A DNA stretch of 39,996 bases. Origin: Bryobacterales bacterium (lineage in GTDB: Bacteria > Acidobacteriota > Terriglobia > Bryobacterales > Bryobacteraceae). Position numbers and translations under genes: made by a program. Each line of letters begins with the position of its first letter. The stretch's first letter is position 1. Below are positions 26,542-35,045 of the stretch, in pieces. Under the pieces are notes generated by a model that worked only from the letters and a program-made list of their open reading frames with translations, did no database searches and had not been told where the DNA came from. Location of the stretch: positions 1-39,996 of the forward strand of contig DAIDHC010000014.1 in the NCBI GenBank assembly GCA_027452065.1, written 5' to 3'.

Positions 26542-29332
26542 GGCTTGAGACCTCCGGTTTGATGGCGGCGCGGCCGGGGCTCGGGGGCGCGGAACCGGCC
26601 CAGGCGGGAAGGATGCACTTTGGCGAAAGAGCGGAGCGATAGGTTTCGAAGTGAGCGAAGACGGGGGCCAGGCGAGGCTCGTTTTCGCTGTGGCATTGCA
26701 GGCAGGCGCCGACCAGGAGAATGGAGCGCTGCTCGGCGAGGGTGAAGGGGCGGCCGGAGACGAGCGCGGCGCTTTCCGGGCGAGGCGGGCGGAGGAAACC
26801 GGTCCAGGCATCGCGCGGGAGGCCGTCATCGGCGGCGGGGAAGGCGGGTGTGAATTGCCAGGCGGCGGCGCCTTGATTCACGGCGTAGGTGAGTTTGCCG
26901 CGGCCGTAACCGAGAGCGTTGGGATCGGCGTGGCAGGAGAGGCAGGTGCGGGAGCGGGCGGAGGTGGTGTGCGGGGAGACGGGAGCAAAGAGGCGCTGGA
27001 AGCGGGAGTGCGGCGCGGGGGCGCGGGAGGGGAGCTGGAGATCGAGCACCATGCCGGGAGCGAACGTGGTGACGCGCTCGGCGGTTGTGCCGCCGGCCAG
27101 CGGCGCGCGGACGACGCCGAGCGAAGGCGCGCCGGCGAGAAAATCGGCGGCCCGCTCCTGCCAGGCGCCTTTGCTATAGGCGCCGTCGAGATGATCCCAG
27201 CCTGGGGCGGCGGGGTCGAACGAAGTGTGGCAGGTGACGCATTGGGGCGCCCAGGCGGAATGGCAGGCGCCGCAGTCGAGGCGCGGATGAAGGGAAGCGG
27301 CGCGGGTGCAGGCGGCCGAGCGAGGCTTGGGGGTGAGAAGCCGGCCCGACTCTTTGAGCGCGGAAGCGGGAGCGTGGCCGGGATCGACGAAAGCGTTGGT
27401 ATAGGCGGCGCCGGAGGGGGAGACGAGGAAGAGGCGGCCGGGCTGGTTGAGCTTGCGCAGGGCGGCGATGGTTTGCGATTCCGCTTCGAGGCGGGCGAAG
27501 GGTTGAAGGGCGGGGGCGGCGGGGGAGTGGCAATCGAGGCAGGAGATTTTGATGGCGGCCGAGGCGTGGGCGGGAGCGGCGGCGGGAGTGGAAGCAGAGC
27601 CCATCACTTCTGCGGCGACGTGGCAGTCGATGCAGGACATGCCCTTTTCGAAGTGGATGTCGGCGGAGTGTTTTTCGAGGACGCGGCCGTCGGCGAGGAG
27701 GCGGTAGCGGACGGGCGCGGGGCCGGAGGGGTTGGCGGGGGGTTGGTCGAGGAGGGTTTCGTGCCAGCCGGCGTAGCTGAGCGAGATGCGGCCGGAGCGG
27801 CTGTGGCAGCCGAAGCAGGCTTCCTCGGGGATGTGGAGGGAGATGCCGGGGTGGTGAAGCGGGGCGGAGGAGAAGGGGCGGCGGCGAAGTTCGGCGGCGG
27901 AGGCGGGGTCGTAGAAGAGGTGGCAGGCCGAGCAGCCTCCGCCGCGGCTCAATTCGTCGATCGGCGCGGGCTTCGGCTTGTCGAGGCCGAGATGGCAGGA
28001 GGCGCAGAGGTTGCGCAGGTGGGAGTCGGCGGGGGAGTGGGCGAGAGCGGCGACGTCGAAATGGAGATTGGGATCGCGAGCTTCGCCGAAGACGAACTTG
28101 TCGACGGCCACGACGCCGCTCATGGTGTTCATGAGCGAGGCGCGGATGCGGAGGGCGACGTTGAGGTGGCAGTTGGAGGTGGCGCAGGTGCGGTTGACGG
28201 AGGAGAGATTACCGGGAGTGAGGGACATGCCGGCGTGGGCGAGGGTTTGGTTCAGGGTGAAGGGATTTCCTTCGTGGCAGGCGGCGCAGCCGATGAGAGT
28301 TGGGGCGTGGGCGGGGGAGAAGCCGGTCATGGTTTTATGGCAGGCGAGGCAGCCTTCGCGGCGGCCGGCGACGAGGGGGACGATGGCGGCGGCGAGCGTG
28401 GCCTCGGGCGGGAGATAGATTTTATAGGACAGGAATTCGGGCGCGCCGTTCCAGGCAGGGAGTTCCCATTTCCAGCCGTCGCCGCGGAAGCCGAGAGCGA
28501 CCACGGTGAGAGCGGCGTAGGCGAATGCGGCGGCGGCGAGGGCTTGTTTGAGGCGGGAGCGGAGCGGCGGAGGGAACTTCGGCAGAAGGATGAGGAGCGT
28601 GAGGCCGGCGAGAGCGAGCCAGAGGGCGATGGGCGGTTGGGGGAGCCAGTGGAGAAATTCCTGCAAGCCGGCCAGGTACCAGGGGCCGATTTCCACGCCG
28701 GCGGGGCGCCATTCCAGACCCGGGGCCAGGAGCAGCGAGAGGGGCAGAAGAGGGAGAAGCGTCCACCAGAAGGAGCGCGGGCTGGGCACGAGGCGGCGCG
28801 CGTGATCGACAGTGACGAGCCAGATGAGGATGGTGGCGGTGCAGACGTGATGGAGATAGACGGTGGTGAGATCGGAGCCGGAGCCGGTGAGGATGCGGGC
28901 CAGGGCGCTGCCGGCGAGAGGGAGGAAGCCGAGCAGGGTTCGGAGGATGGGCAAAGCCTGGAGGGCGGCGGCGTCGGCGCGGAGGAGAAAGCCGGAGAGC
29001 AGAGCGCCGGCGACGACGGGGACGGAGAGGCCCAGGCGGAGCCAGACGCCGAAGCGCACGCGGGCCTCGCTGCGGCGGAGCAGGTGATCGACGGTGTGGG
29101 CGAGGGTGAGGACGAAGAAGGCTTGCGCGGACCAATAGTGGAGGCTGCGGACGAAGACGCCGGCGGGGTTTTTGAGAAGAAGGAGGGCGAGCGAATCGAG
29201 CGGGGCGCCGGGCTGGTAGGCGGGAGCCAGCATGATGCCGGTGGCGGCGCAGACGGCGAAGGCGGCGAGGGCGGGCATTCCCAGGGGCGGGATGCGCCGG
29301 CGGAGATCGCGGGATGGAGGGCCGGCGGTCAT
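26531..29332 (-). CDS. Cytochrome b fused to a 12-haem cytochrome c
   Basis: A 933-residue membrane protein of two parts. Residues 1-about 320 resemble cytochrome b6 plus subunit IV. They have a haem-b ligand pair H65-x13-H79, a second pair H162-x14-H177 (the b6-type spacing), more helices, and a PWY at 217-219 where the quinol-oxidation PEWY motif is expected, so the Glu is missing. Residues about 328-881 are periplasmic and carry twelve haem-c sites: eleven CxxCH (first CLACH at Cys328, last CLQCH at Cys877) plus one CxxxxCH (CATSNCH, Cys383). It has a 4-base ATGA overlap with the Rieske gene and an 11-base overlap with psrA. I infer a quinol-oxidising core that sends electrons through a haem wire. 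CbcL of Geobacter is a distant precedent for b-c fusions. Confidence 0.9.
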   Translation of the reverse strand: MTAGPPSRDLRRRIPPLGMPALAAFAVCAATGIMLAPAYQPGAPLDSLALLLLKNPAGVFVRSLHYWSAQAFFVLTLAHTVDHLLRRSEARVRFGVWLRLGLSVPVVAGALLSGFLLRADAAALQALPILRTLLGFLPLAGSALARILTGSGSDLTTVYLHHVCTATILIWLVTVDHARRLVPSPRSFWWTLLPLLPLSLLLAPGLEWRPAGVEIGPWYLAGLQEFLHWLPQPPIALWLALAGLTLLILLPKFPPPLRSRLKQALAAAAFAYAALTVVALGFRGDGWKWELPAWNGAPEFLSYKIYLPPEATLAAAIVPLVAGRREGCLACHKTMTGFSPAHAPTLIGCAACHEGNPFTLNQTLAHAGMSLTPGNLSSVNRTCATSNCHLNVALRIRASLMNTMSGVVAVDKFVFGEARDPNLHFDVAALAHSPADSHLRNLCASCHLGLDKPKPAPIDELSRGGGCSACHLFYDPASAAELRRRPFSSAPLHHPGISLHIPEEACFGCHSRSGRISLSYAGWHETLLDQPPANPSGPAPVRYRLLADGRVLEKHSADIHFEKGMSCIDCHVAAEVMGSASTPAAAPAHASAAIKISCLDCHSPAAPALQPFARLEAESQTIAALRKLNQPGRLFLVSPSGAAYTNAFVDPGHAPASALKESGRLLTPKPRSAACTRAASLHPRLDCGACHSAWAPQCVTCHTSFDPAAPGWDHLDGAYSKGAWQERAADFLAGAPSLGVVRAPLAGGTTAERVTTFAPGMVLDLQLPSRAPAPHSRFQRLFAPVSPHTTSARSRTCLSCHADPNALGYGRGKLTYAVNQGAAAWQFTPAFPAADDGLPRDAWTGFLRPPRPESAALVSGRPFTLAEQRSILLVGACLQCHSENEPRLAPVFAHFETYRSALSPKCILPAWAGSAPPSPGRAAIKPEVSSHVH

Positions 29333-29742
29333 TTTTTCAGGAAGACGCGAAGCATGCCGCGGTCGCGGTCGAGCGCGAAGGCGAGCGGCTGCAAGTTACG
29401 CGCGGCCGGGCCGCGAAGGACGGCGCCGCGCGAATTGAAGCGCGAGCCGTGACAGGGGCAGACGAGCTCGCCCTCCTCGGCCTGGTTGATGCGACAGCCG
29501 AGATGAGGGCAAACGGAGGAGAAGACGGAGACGCCCTCGGGGGCGGTGACGGCGATGAAGCGGTCGAAAAAGCGGATGCCGTTGCGCGGGTCCAGGGGAA
29601 CGGCGACGGCGGCCTGGGACGTTTCGGGGAGGGTTTCGGCGCGTTGGGCGAGGCGGTTCATCAGCCAGAGCGCCGGCGCGGCGACGAGGGCGAGCGACGA
29701 TCGCAGAAAAGAGCGCCGTAGGGTGGGCCGGGAGGGTGTCAT
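29329..29742 (-). CDS. Rieske [2Fe-2S] protein
   Basis: A 137-residue Rieske protein. The N-terminus has a twin-arginine motif (RRSFLRSS) followed by a hydrophobic anchor (LALVAAPALWLM), as usual for Tat-exported, membrane-tethered Rieske subunits. The cluster motifs are complete: CPHLGC (Cys78, His80, Cys83) and CPCHGS (Cys95, Cys97, His98). Cys78, His80, Cys95 and His98 would hold the cluster, with Cys83-Cys97 as the disulfide. It is the first gene of the seven-gene cluster, and its TGA overlaps the cytochrome b fusion start (ATGA). I infer that the two form a bc-type quinol-oxidising core. It is short, lacking the insertions of mitochondrial Rieske proteins. Confidence 0.94.
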   Translation of the reverse strand: MTPSRPTLRRSFLRSSLALVAAPALWLMNRLAQRAETLPETSQAAVAVPLDPRNGIRFFDRFIAVTAPEGVSVFSSVCPHLGCRINQAEEGELVCPCHGSRFNSRGAVLRGPAARNLQPLAFALDRDRGMLRVFLKK

Positions 29743-29999
29743 ATACGGGGTCCGATCGCGTTGGAACGGCTCTTACAGCACTGCTCATCTCCTGCCGGCG
29801 GCGGGCTTTCTCGCGGCGCGGTCTTTTCAATTCTCACTTAGCCGGATGCAAATTTGTGACCAGCCGTGGCAGGCGCGCGGGGATGGGCGGGAGGATGCGA
29901 GTTGGGGGGACGGCCGGGCGTGGCGCTGCGGGTTTTGGCGCAATATCGGGGCAAATGGCCGATAGTGGGCGCGGGTTGACGCCGATTGCGGGTTTCGGA
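29743..29999. other. Leader region of the Rieske/Psr cluster
   Basis: This 257-base gap should contain the promoter of the minus-strand cluster. A small AT-rich island near 29821-29860 holds the palindrome CAAATTTG (29849-29856), but I could not place a good -35/-10 pair or a known regulator site. Nothing else is recognised. Confidence 0.35.
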
Positions 30000-31331
30000 T
30001 CAGTGGTTGTGGGGGAAGCGGGCGCTGACCCAGTCGAAGAGGAAGCCTTTGGGCAGCGTGGTGCGGCCGGCGTCGAGGTAGAGAGTGGCGACGCCGGGGA
30101 GTTCGGGCGGGGCGAGGGACTCGGTTTGGGATTTGTCGATCCACCAGTCGTTGCGGTTGATGTCGCGATAAACCTGGGTGCGGGAGACCTGGCGGGAGAC
30201 GCCGGGCAGCGCTGTGAAATCGCGGAGGAAGGCGTAGAAAGGCGCGTGGTGGCGGAGGCCGGAGCTGTCGGTGAAGGAGAGATCGGTGAACTCGCAGCCG
30301 AGGGTGAGGAAGGTTCTGTCGAGGTCGTGATTCTGGATGAGCGCGCGGACGCGGCCGGTGAGAACCGCGCCTTGGGGGGCGATCAATGTGTGCTTGTAAC
30401 TAAGGTCGGAGTGGAGCACGCCGTGGATGGGATCGCCGGGGTGGAGGCGGCTGACCTGGATGGGCTGGCTGAGGCTGACGGGAACCACGAGGCCGGGGGG
30501 AATCTGGAACTCGATGGCGGCGGAGGCGTTGGGCGCGGGAGCTGAGACGGCGACGGTTGAGCCGACATGCGACTCGACGCTGTACTGGCGGCAGTGGGTG
30601 AATTCGATGAGATTCTGGCTTTCGGCGCCGTTGGCGCGGACCAGCGTCACGACGGCGGTTTGCGGGAAGACGAACGGGCGGCCGCCGAGCAGAAGGCGGC
30701 CGTAGTCGACCACGGTGGTGACGGAGCGGGTGTCGAGCTCGTCGGGGATGTTGTCTTCTTTTTCGGTGAGGCGGAGCAGCGATGCGGTGGCGGGGTCGGC
30801 CCAGAAAGAGCCGCTGATGCCGACGGTGGCCGTGCGGCCGTCGACATTCAACCGGGCGCGGTAGAACATCGAGGAAATCGAGTAGTCGTAGCGGGCGGCC
30901 GGTACTCCGTTGAACTGCTCCTGGCCGGCGTAGTGGATTTCGGCGGCCGAATTGGGATCGAAGAGAGCCTTGGCGGTGGCGTAGAACTGGCCGGTGGAGC
31001 TGAGGCCGGGCAGGGCGATGTCGTCGCGGAAGGCATTCTGGTCGTCGGGCCAGGAGAACAACTCGCGGTCGTGAATGACCACGACTTCCAGGCGCAGCGC
31101 GTCGAGGCCGCGGATGGGCTTTTTGGGCGATTCGCGGACCAGGCGGTTTATGTTTTCCAGGCAGGCGTAGGAGGGAAGCTGGTTGAGCGTGGCGTTGACG
31201 TGGCGCTTGACGCGGGACAGAAGAAGGATGCCGGGGGGAAGGGCGGAGGAATCGGTGCTTTGAGCGGCGATGACACTGCCCGCCACGGCCGCGAGAAAAG
31301 ACCAGCGCAAGACTTGTAATTTCAGTGCCAT
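30000..31331 (-). CDS. Secreted hypothetical protein
   Basis: A 443-residue exported protein (signal peptide ending near SVIAAQ) of no family I can name. After a helical start (LLSRVKRHVNATLNQLPSYACLENINRL), the rest looks beta-rich, with many alternating hydrophobic stretches (FNGVPAARYDYSISSM, TATVGISGSFWADPATASLL), somewhat like lipoprotein-binding or LolA-like sheets. A region near residues 290-350 (GDPIHGVLHSDL, then IAPQGAVLTGRVRAL) resembles the TrbI/VirB10-like small barrel, but weakly. Similar proteins are, from memory, frequent in acidobacterial genomes. It is divergent from the TonB receptor gene across a 232-base gap. Confidence 0.7.
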   Translation of the reverse strand: MALKLQVLRWSFLAAVAGSVIAAQSTDSSALPPGILLLSRVKRHVNATLNQLPSYACLENINRLVRESPKKPIRGLDALRLEVVVIHDRELFSWPDDQNAFRDDIALPGLSSTGQFYATAKALFDPNSAAEIHYAGQEQFNGVPAARYDYSISSMFYRARLNVDGRTATVGISGSFWADPATASLLRLTEKEDNIPDELDTRSVTTVVDYGRLLLGGRPFVFPQTAVVTLVRANGAESQNLIEFTHCRQYSVESHVGSTVAVSAPAPNASAAIEFQIPPGLVVPVSLSQPIQVSRLHPGDPIHGVLHSDLSYKHTLIAPQGAVLTGRVRALIQNHDLDRTFLTLGCEFTDLSFTDSSGLRHHAPFYAFLRDFTALPGVSRQVSRTQVYRDINRNDWWIDKSQTESLAPPELPGVATLYLDAGRTTLPKGFLFDWVSARFPHNH

Positions 31332-31492
31332 GCTGGAGTCAGTTTACACCCGGGGCGCGCGAATCAAGCGCACCAGAATGAACGTGACTGGGAGCGAGTC
31401 TGGCGCCAGTAAGAAGGCGTACGTTGGCGAGCCGCGGGACATCCACCGCGAGGCCCGCGGCACATTTGAGGCGTCGGGGCGAGCAATTTCGC

Positions 31493-31521
31493 TTGACAAT
31501 TTTCGCAAGAATTAATACACT
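31493..31521 (+). promoter_or_regulatory. Promoter of the TonB-dependent receptor gene
   Basis: A perfect TTGACA (31493-31498) and TACACT (31516-31521), 17 bases apart, lie in the most AT-rich stretch of the right half. The leader is about 36 bases. Confidence 0.7.
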
Positions 31522-31552
31522 CAGCCAACTGGTCGTCTAATTAAAAACCACT

Positions 31553-31557
31553 AGGAG
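31553..31557 (+). promoter_or_regulatory. Ribosome binding site of the TonB-dependent receptor gene
   Basis: AGGAG lies 6 bases before the ATG at 31564. This is one of few classical Shine-Dalgarno sites in the window and fixes the start. Confidence 0.75.
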
Positions 31558-31563
31558 TGTTGG

Positions 31564-34500
31564 ATGCGTAACGCTGCTCTCCGCGTCATGCGGGCCGTAG
31601 GTGTATTTGCGTGTTTATTTGTCCTGTATTGTGGTAGCCAAAGCCGCGTCGAGGCCCAGGTATTGAGCAGCATTGTGGGAACGGTCACGGATTCAACCGG
31701 GGCCGTTGTGCCGAACGCGAAGGTCACAATCACCAACGTCAACACCAACGTGGCGAACCACACGACGTCCAACGCCTCGGGCATTTACAACGTCACCGAT
31801 CTGATTCCCGGCACGTATACGGTGCAAGTCGAGCTGGCGGGTTTTCAATCCTCGGTGCACACCGGAGTCGGCGTCGAGGTGGGCCGGGCTTCTACGGTGG
31901 ATGTGACGCTGCAGGCAGGCAACGTGTCGCAGACGGTGGAGGTGCAGGAGAACGCGATCACGCTGAACACGACGCAGCCGGAGTTGGGTACGACGATTGA
32001 GAACGCGGTGGTGCAGGCGCTTCCGGTGGAGTTGAGCGGCGGCCGCGGACGGCAGATCGATGCGTTTGTATTTCTGGCGCCTGGCGTGACGGGCGGAACA
32101 TTCAGCAAGCGAATCAACGGCGGCGTGGATTTCGAGAACGAAGTGGTGTTCAACGGCGTGCCGATGGCGCAGTCGGAGACGCAGGGATTCCAGACGATCT
32201 GGAACCCTCCGTTTGAGCAGGTGAACGAGTTCAATGTGCTGCGCTCGTCCTTCTCGGCGCAGTACGGCCTGGCGCAAGGCGTTGTGACCTACCAGACCGC
32301 GTCAGGGACGAACGAGTTTCACGGAGACGGTTTCGAGATTATCCGTAACAGCTTTTTCGACGCCCGCGGTGCGTATAACCCGACGGTTCCGGTGGATCGC
32401 GAGAACAATTACGGATTTACGATTGCGGGGCCGATCGTAATTCCCAAACTTTACAACGGAAGGAACCGGTTATTTTTCCATCTGAGCATGGAATGGTACC
32501 GGCTGAACCAGCCGGATTTGACGTACATGAGCCTGCCGACGGCGGCCGAGAAGGCGGGAAATTTCGGCGCGACGGGCCTGACGATTTTCGATCCCGCCAG
32601 CGGCAAGCCCTTCCCGGGAAACTCGATTCCGCAAAGCCGGTTCAGCCCGCTGTCGTCAACGCTGCTGCCGGAAATGCCGAACCCGACCTATCCGGGGTAT
32701 GTGAACAACTTCCAGTCCAATCTGGGCGTGCTGCCGACGCGGCAGAATCCGTGGGGGTTCAACGTCGACTACAACATCAGCAGCACGCAGTCGATTCACT
32801 GGAGCCAGTGGCGGGACCAGCAGACGTCGTACGGCACCGAGACGGGCTCTCACCTGGCAGGGCTGCTGGGGAGCTCGACCTACAATCCAGATCTGGGCAC
32901 GGTGTTCATTTTGAACTACGCCAACAACCTGACGCCGAACCTGGTGATGACGGCGGGCGCGAGCTGGCTGGGGGAGTTGAACGACCAGCTCAGCCTGAAC
33001 AAACAAGCGAACTTTGCGGCGGCGCCGGGGACGCCACAGCTACCGGCGATCAACTTTGCCGGGCCGCTGTCGCCGACCACGTTCGGCTCTCCGTGGATCG
33101 AGTCGGTGAACCGGAAACTGGGCTGGGTGATCGATAACAATTACCTGTGGATCAAAGGCAAGCAGACGTTTAATATCGGCATCGAGCTGCGGCGCACCTA
33201 TCAGGACGACGATGAATGCCAGCGCTGCGCGGGGAACTTCAATTTCAGCAACGCGCAAACGGCGGACCCGAACAATCTGGGCACAACCGGAAATGCGTTC
33301 GCCAGCTTCCTGCTGGGGACCGTGGACAACGCGAACCGGTACGGGACCAATGAGCTGCGCCTGCGCAACCGCGACTTTTCGCCTTACATCCAGGACGACA
33401 TCAAGATTCGTCCCAATCTGACGATCAACATCGGCCTGCGATGGGACATCATGCAACCGTTCACCGAAGTGAACAACCTGATCGTGTTCTTCAACTCCCA
33501 GACGCCGAATCCGGCGGCGGGCGGGCTGCCGGGGGCGGCTTCAAAATTCGGCAACTGCACCGGCTGCGCGGGCTTCGATCGCGCCTACATCCGGTGGAAC
33601 CATTTGAGCCCACGGCTGGGCTTTTCTTACGGCGTAAACAACAAGACGGTGATCCAGGGCGGCTTCTCGCAGAACTACCTGGACGGCGGCGCCTACGAAT
33701 ACGGCACCAGCAAGGTGGCGGTCAACTACGGCAACCTGCTGGACGGCGCATTCACGCGGAACTCGACGGGAACCACCGTTCCCGGTTTCGGGTCCTGGGA
33801 CAGCAACATCCTTCCTGTGCCGGGCGCGATTCCGTTCAGCCCGACGCTGGGCGTAGGCAACCAGATCAATGCCTTCTCCCCGAATGACGGCATCGCTCCG
33901 TACGACATCATCTGGAACATCGGAGTCCAGCGCGAGCTGCCGGGGAACATGCTCCTGACGGCGGCCTACACGGGCAACCGGGCGAACTATCTGCCGTCGC
34001 AGTTGAACCCCATCAACCAGCTCAGCCCGCAGTATCTGGGTTACGGGGGCCTGCTGGGGAGCTCGATCACATCGCCGGGCGCGGTGGCGGCGGGGCTCAC
34101 ACCGCCGTGGCCTGGGTTTGTGAATACATACGGCAGCAGCGCCACGGTGCTTCAGGCCTTGCGCCCGTATCCGCAGTATGCGGGAATCTTCAACAATTTC
34201 GACAACACGGGCTCGTCGCTGTACAACGCGATGCAGATCACGCTGGAAAAACGCTATTCGGCCGGACTCAGCTTCCTGGTGAGCTACAACCTGTCGCGGA
34301 TGATGTCGAACACGAATTCGGGTTTCACCTCGTTCGGCTCGACGGCATTGAACAAGGACAATCAGAAAGCGGAGTGGTCCATCGACAACAACGACCAGAC
34401 GAACGCCATCAATATTGCCGGGACCTATGAGCTGCCCATCGGAAAAGGGAAAGCGTTTCTCGGCGACAAGGGCTGGGTGAGCAATGTTCTGGGCAACTGG

Positions 34501-34977
34501 CGCATCAGCCCGATCCTGACGTATGCAACGGGAACTCCGCTGTGGAACGGCACGGGCGGGACGGTGACGGTGCCGGGCGATCCGCTGGGCAACGGCTGCG
34601 CGCCCTGCAATCGCGCCAACGTCGTGCCGGGAGTTCAGCAGGAGTTCAACTACTCGGCGAATGCGTACAAGGGACAACCGGTATTGAACGCGGCGGCGTT
34701 TTCGAATCCGGGATTATGGACGCTGGGCACGGCGCCTCGGGTGCTTGCGCTGCGTGGTCCGTGGCAGATGAACGAAAACATCTCGATGAGCAAGGCGTTC
34801 CACATCACCGAGCGTATTTCGGCCGAGTTCCGCATGTCGTACTTCAACGTGCTCAACCGGTTCATCTTCGGCGGGCCCAGCAGCCTGGTGTTGACCGATC
34901 CGAATTTTGGGATGGTGATCAACAGCCAGGGCAATACCCAGCGGCAGGGCCAGGCTCAGATCCAGGTAAACTTCTGA
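31564..34977 (+). CDS. TonB-dependent receptor, Oar-like with carboxypeptidase-regulatory-like domain
   Basis: A 1137-residue outer-membrane protein. After the signal peptide (to about residue 32), a carboxypeptidase-regulatory-like/CNA-B-type domain (about 35-115) starts with SIVGTVTDSTGAVVPNAKVT. A plug domain follows (about 120-240, with FNVLRSSFSAQYGLAQG) and then a long beta-barrel of alternating aromatic strands. It ends with Phe (QIQVNF), as outer-membrane barrel proteins do for assembly by the BAM machinery. Such Oar-like receptors are greatly expanded in Acidobacteriota and are thought to import polymers or oligomers. The ligand here is unknown. No TonB box was identified. It has its own promoter and terminator, so it is probably expressed alone. 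Confidence 0.94.
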   Translation: MRNAALRVMRAVGVFACLFVLYCGSQSRVEAQVLSSIVGTVTDSTGAVVPNAKVTITNVNTNVANHTTSNASGIYNVTDLIPGTYTVQVELAGFQSSVHTGVGVEVGRASTVDVTLQAGNVSQTVEVQENAITLNTTQPELGTTIENAVVQALPVELSGGRGRQIDAFVFLAPGVTGGTFSKRINGGVDFENEVVFNGVPMAQSETQGFQTIWNPPFEQVNEFNVLRSSFSAQYGLAQGVVTYQTASGTNEFHGDGFEIIRNSFFDARGAYNPTVPVDRENNYGFTIAGPIVIPKLYNGRNRLFFHLSMEWYRLNQPDLTYMSLPTAAEKAGNFGATGLTIFDPASGKPFPGNSIPQSRFSPLSSTLLPEMPNPTYPGYVNNFQSNLGVLPTRQNPWGFNVDYNISSTQSIHWSQWRDQQTSYGTETGSHLAGLLGSSTYNPDLGTVFILNYANNLTPNLVMTAGASWLGELNDQLSLNKQANFAAAPGTPQLPAINFAGPLSPTTFGSPWIESVNRKLGWVIDNNYLWIKGKQTFNIGIELRRTYQDDDECQRCAGNFNFSNAQTADPNNLGTTGNAFASFLLGTVDNANRYGTNELRLRNRDFSPYIQDDIKIRPNLTINIGLRWDIMQPFTEVNNLIVFFNSQTPNPAAGGLPGAASKFGNCTGCAGFDRAYIRWNHLSPRLGFSYGVNNKTVIQGGFSQNYLDGGAYEYGTSKVAVNYGNLLDGAFTRNSTGTTVPGFGSWDSNILPVPGAIPFSPTLGVGNQINAFSPNDGIAPYDIIWNIGVQRELPGNMLLTAAYTGNRANYLPSQLNPINQLSPQYLGYGGLLGSSITSPGAVAAGLTPPWPGFVNTYGSSATVLQALRPYPQYAGIFNNFDNTGSSLYNAMQITLEKRYSAGLSFLVSYNLSRMMSNTNSGFTSFGSTALNKDNQKAEWSIDNNDQTNAINIAGTYELPIGKGKAFLGDKGWVSNVLGNWRISPILTYATGTPLWNGTGGTVTVPGDPLGNGCAPCNRANVVPGVQQEFNYSANAYKGQPVLNAAAFSNPGLWTLGTAPRVLALRGPWQMNENISMSKAFHITERISAEFRMSYFNVLNRFIFGGPSSLVLTDPNFGMVINSQGNTQRQGQAQIQVNF

Positions 34978-34995
34978 AGCTTGCTCCGGGGTGAG

Positions 34996-35025
34996 GGCGG
35001 AAGCCGGTTTTCGGCTCCCGCCTTT
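34996..35025 (+). terminator. Intrinsic terminator after the TonB-dependent receptor gene
   Basis: GGCGGAAGCCG (34996-35006) pairs with CGGCTCCCGCC (35012-35022) in an 11-base stem with one A-C mismatch and a GTTTT loop, followed by TTT. It lies 19 bases after the receptor stop codon. Confidence 0.65.
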
Positions 35026-35045
35026 CCCGGATAGACTCGTGGTAG

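Noticed and set aside
26651..29452. A 933-codon plus-strand frame, antisense to the cytochrome b/multihaem gene
   Set aside because: Its product is Gly/Glu/Ala low-complexity without domains, while the minus-strand frame has twelve haem motifs. It is a shadow caused by high GC.
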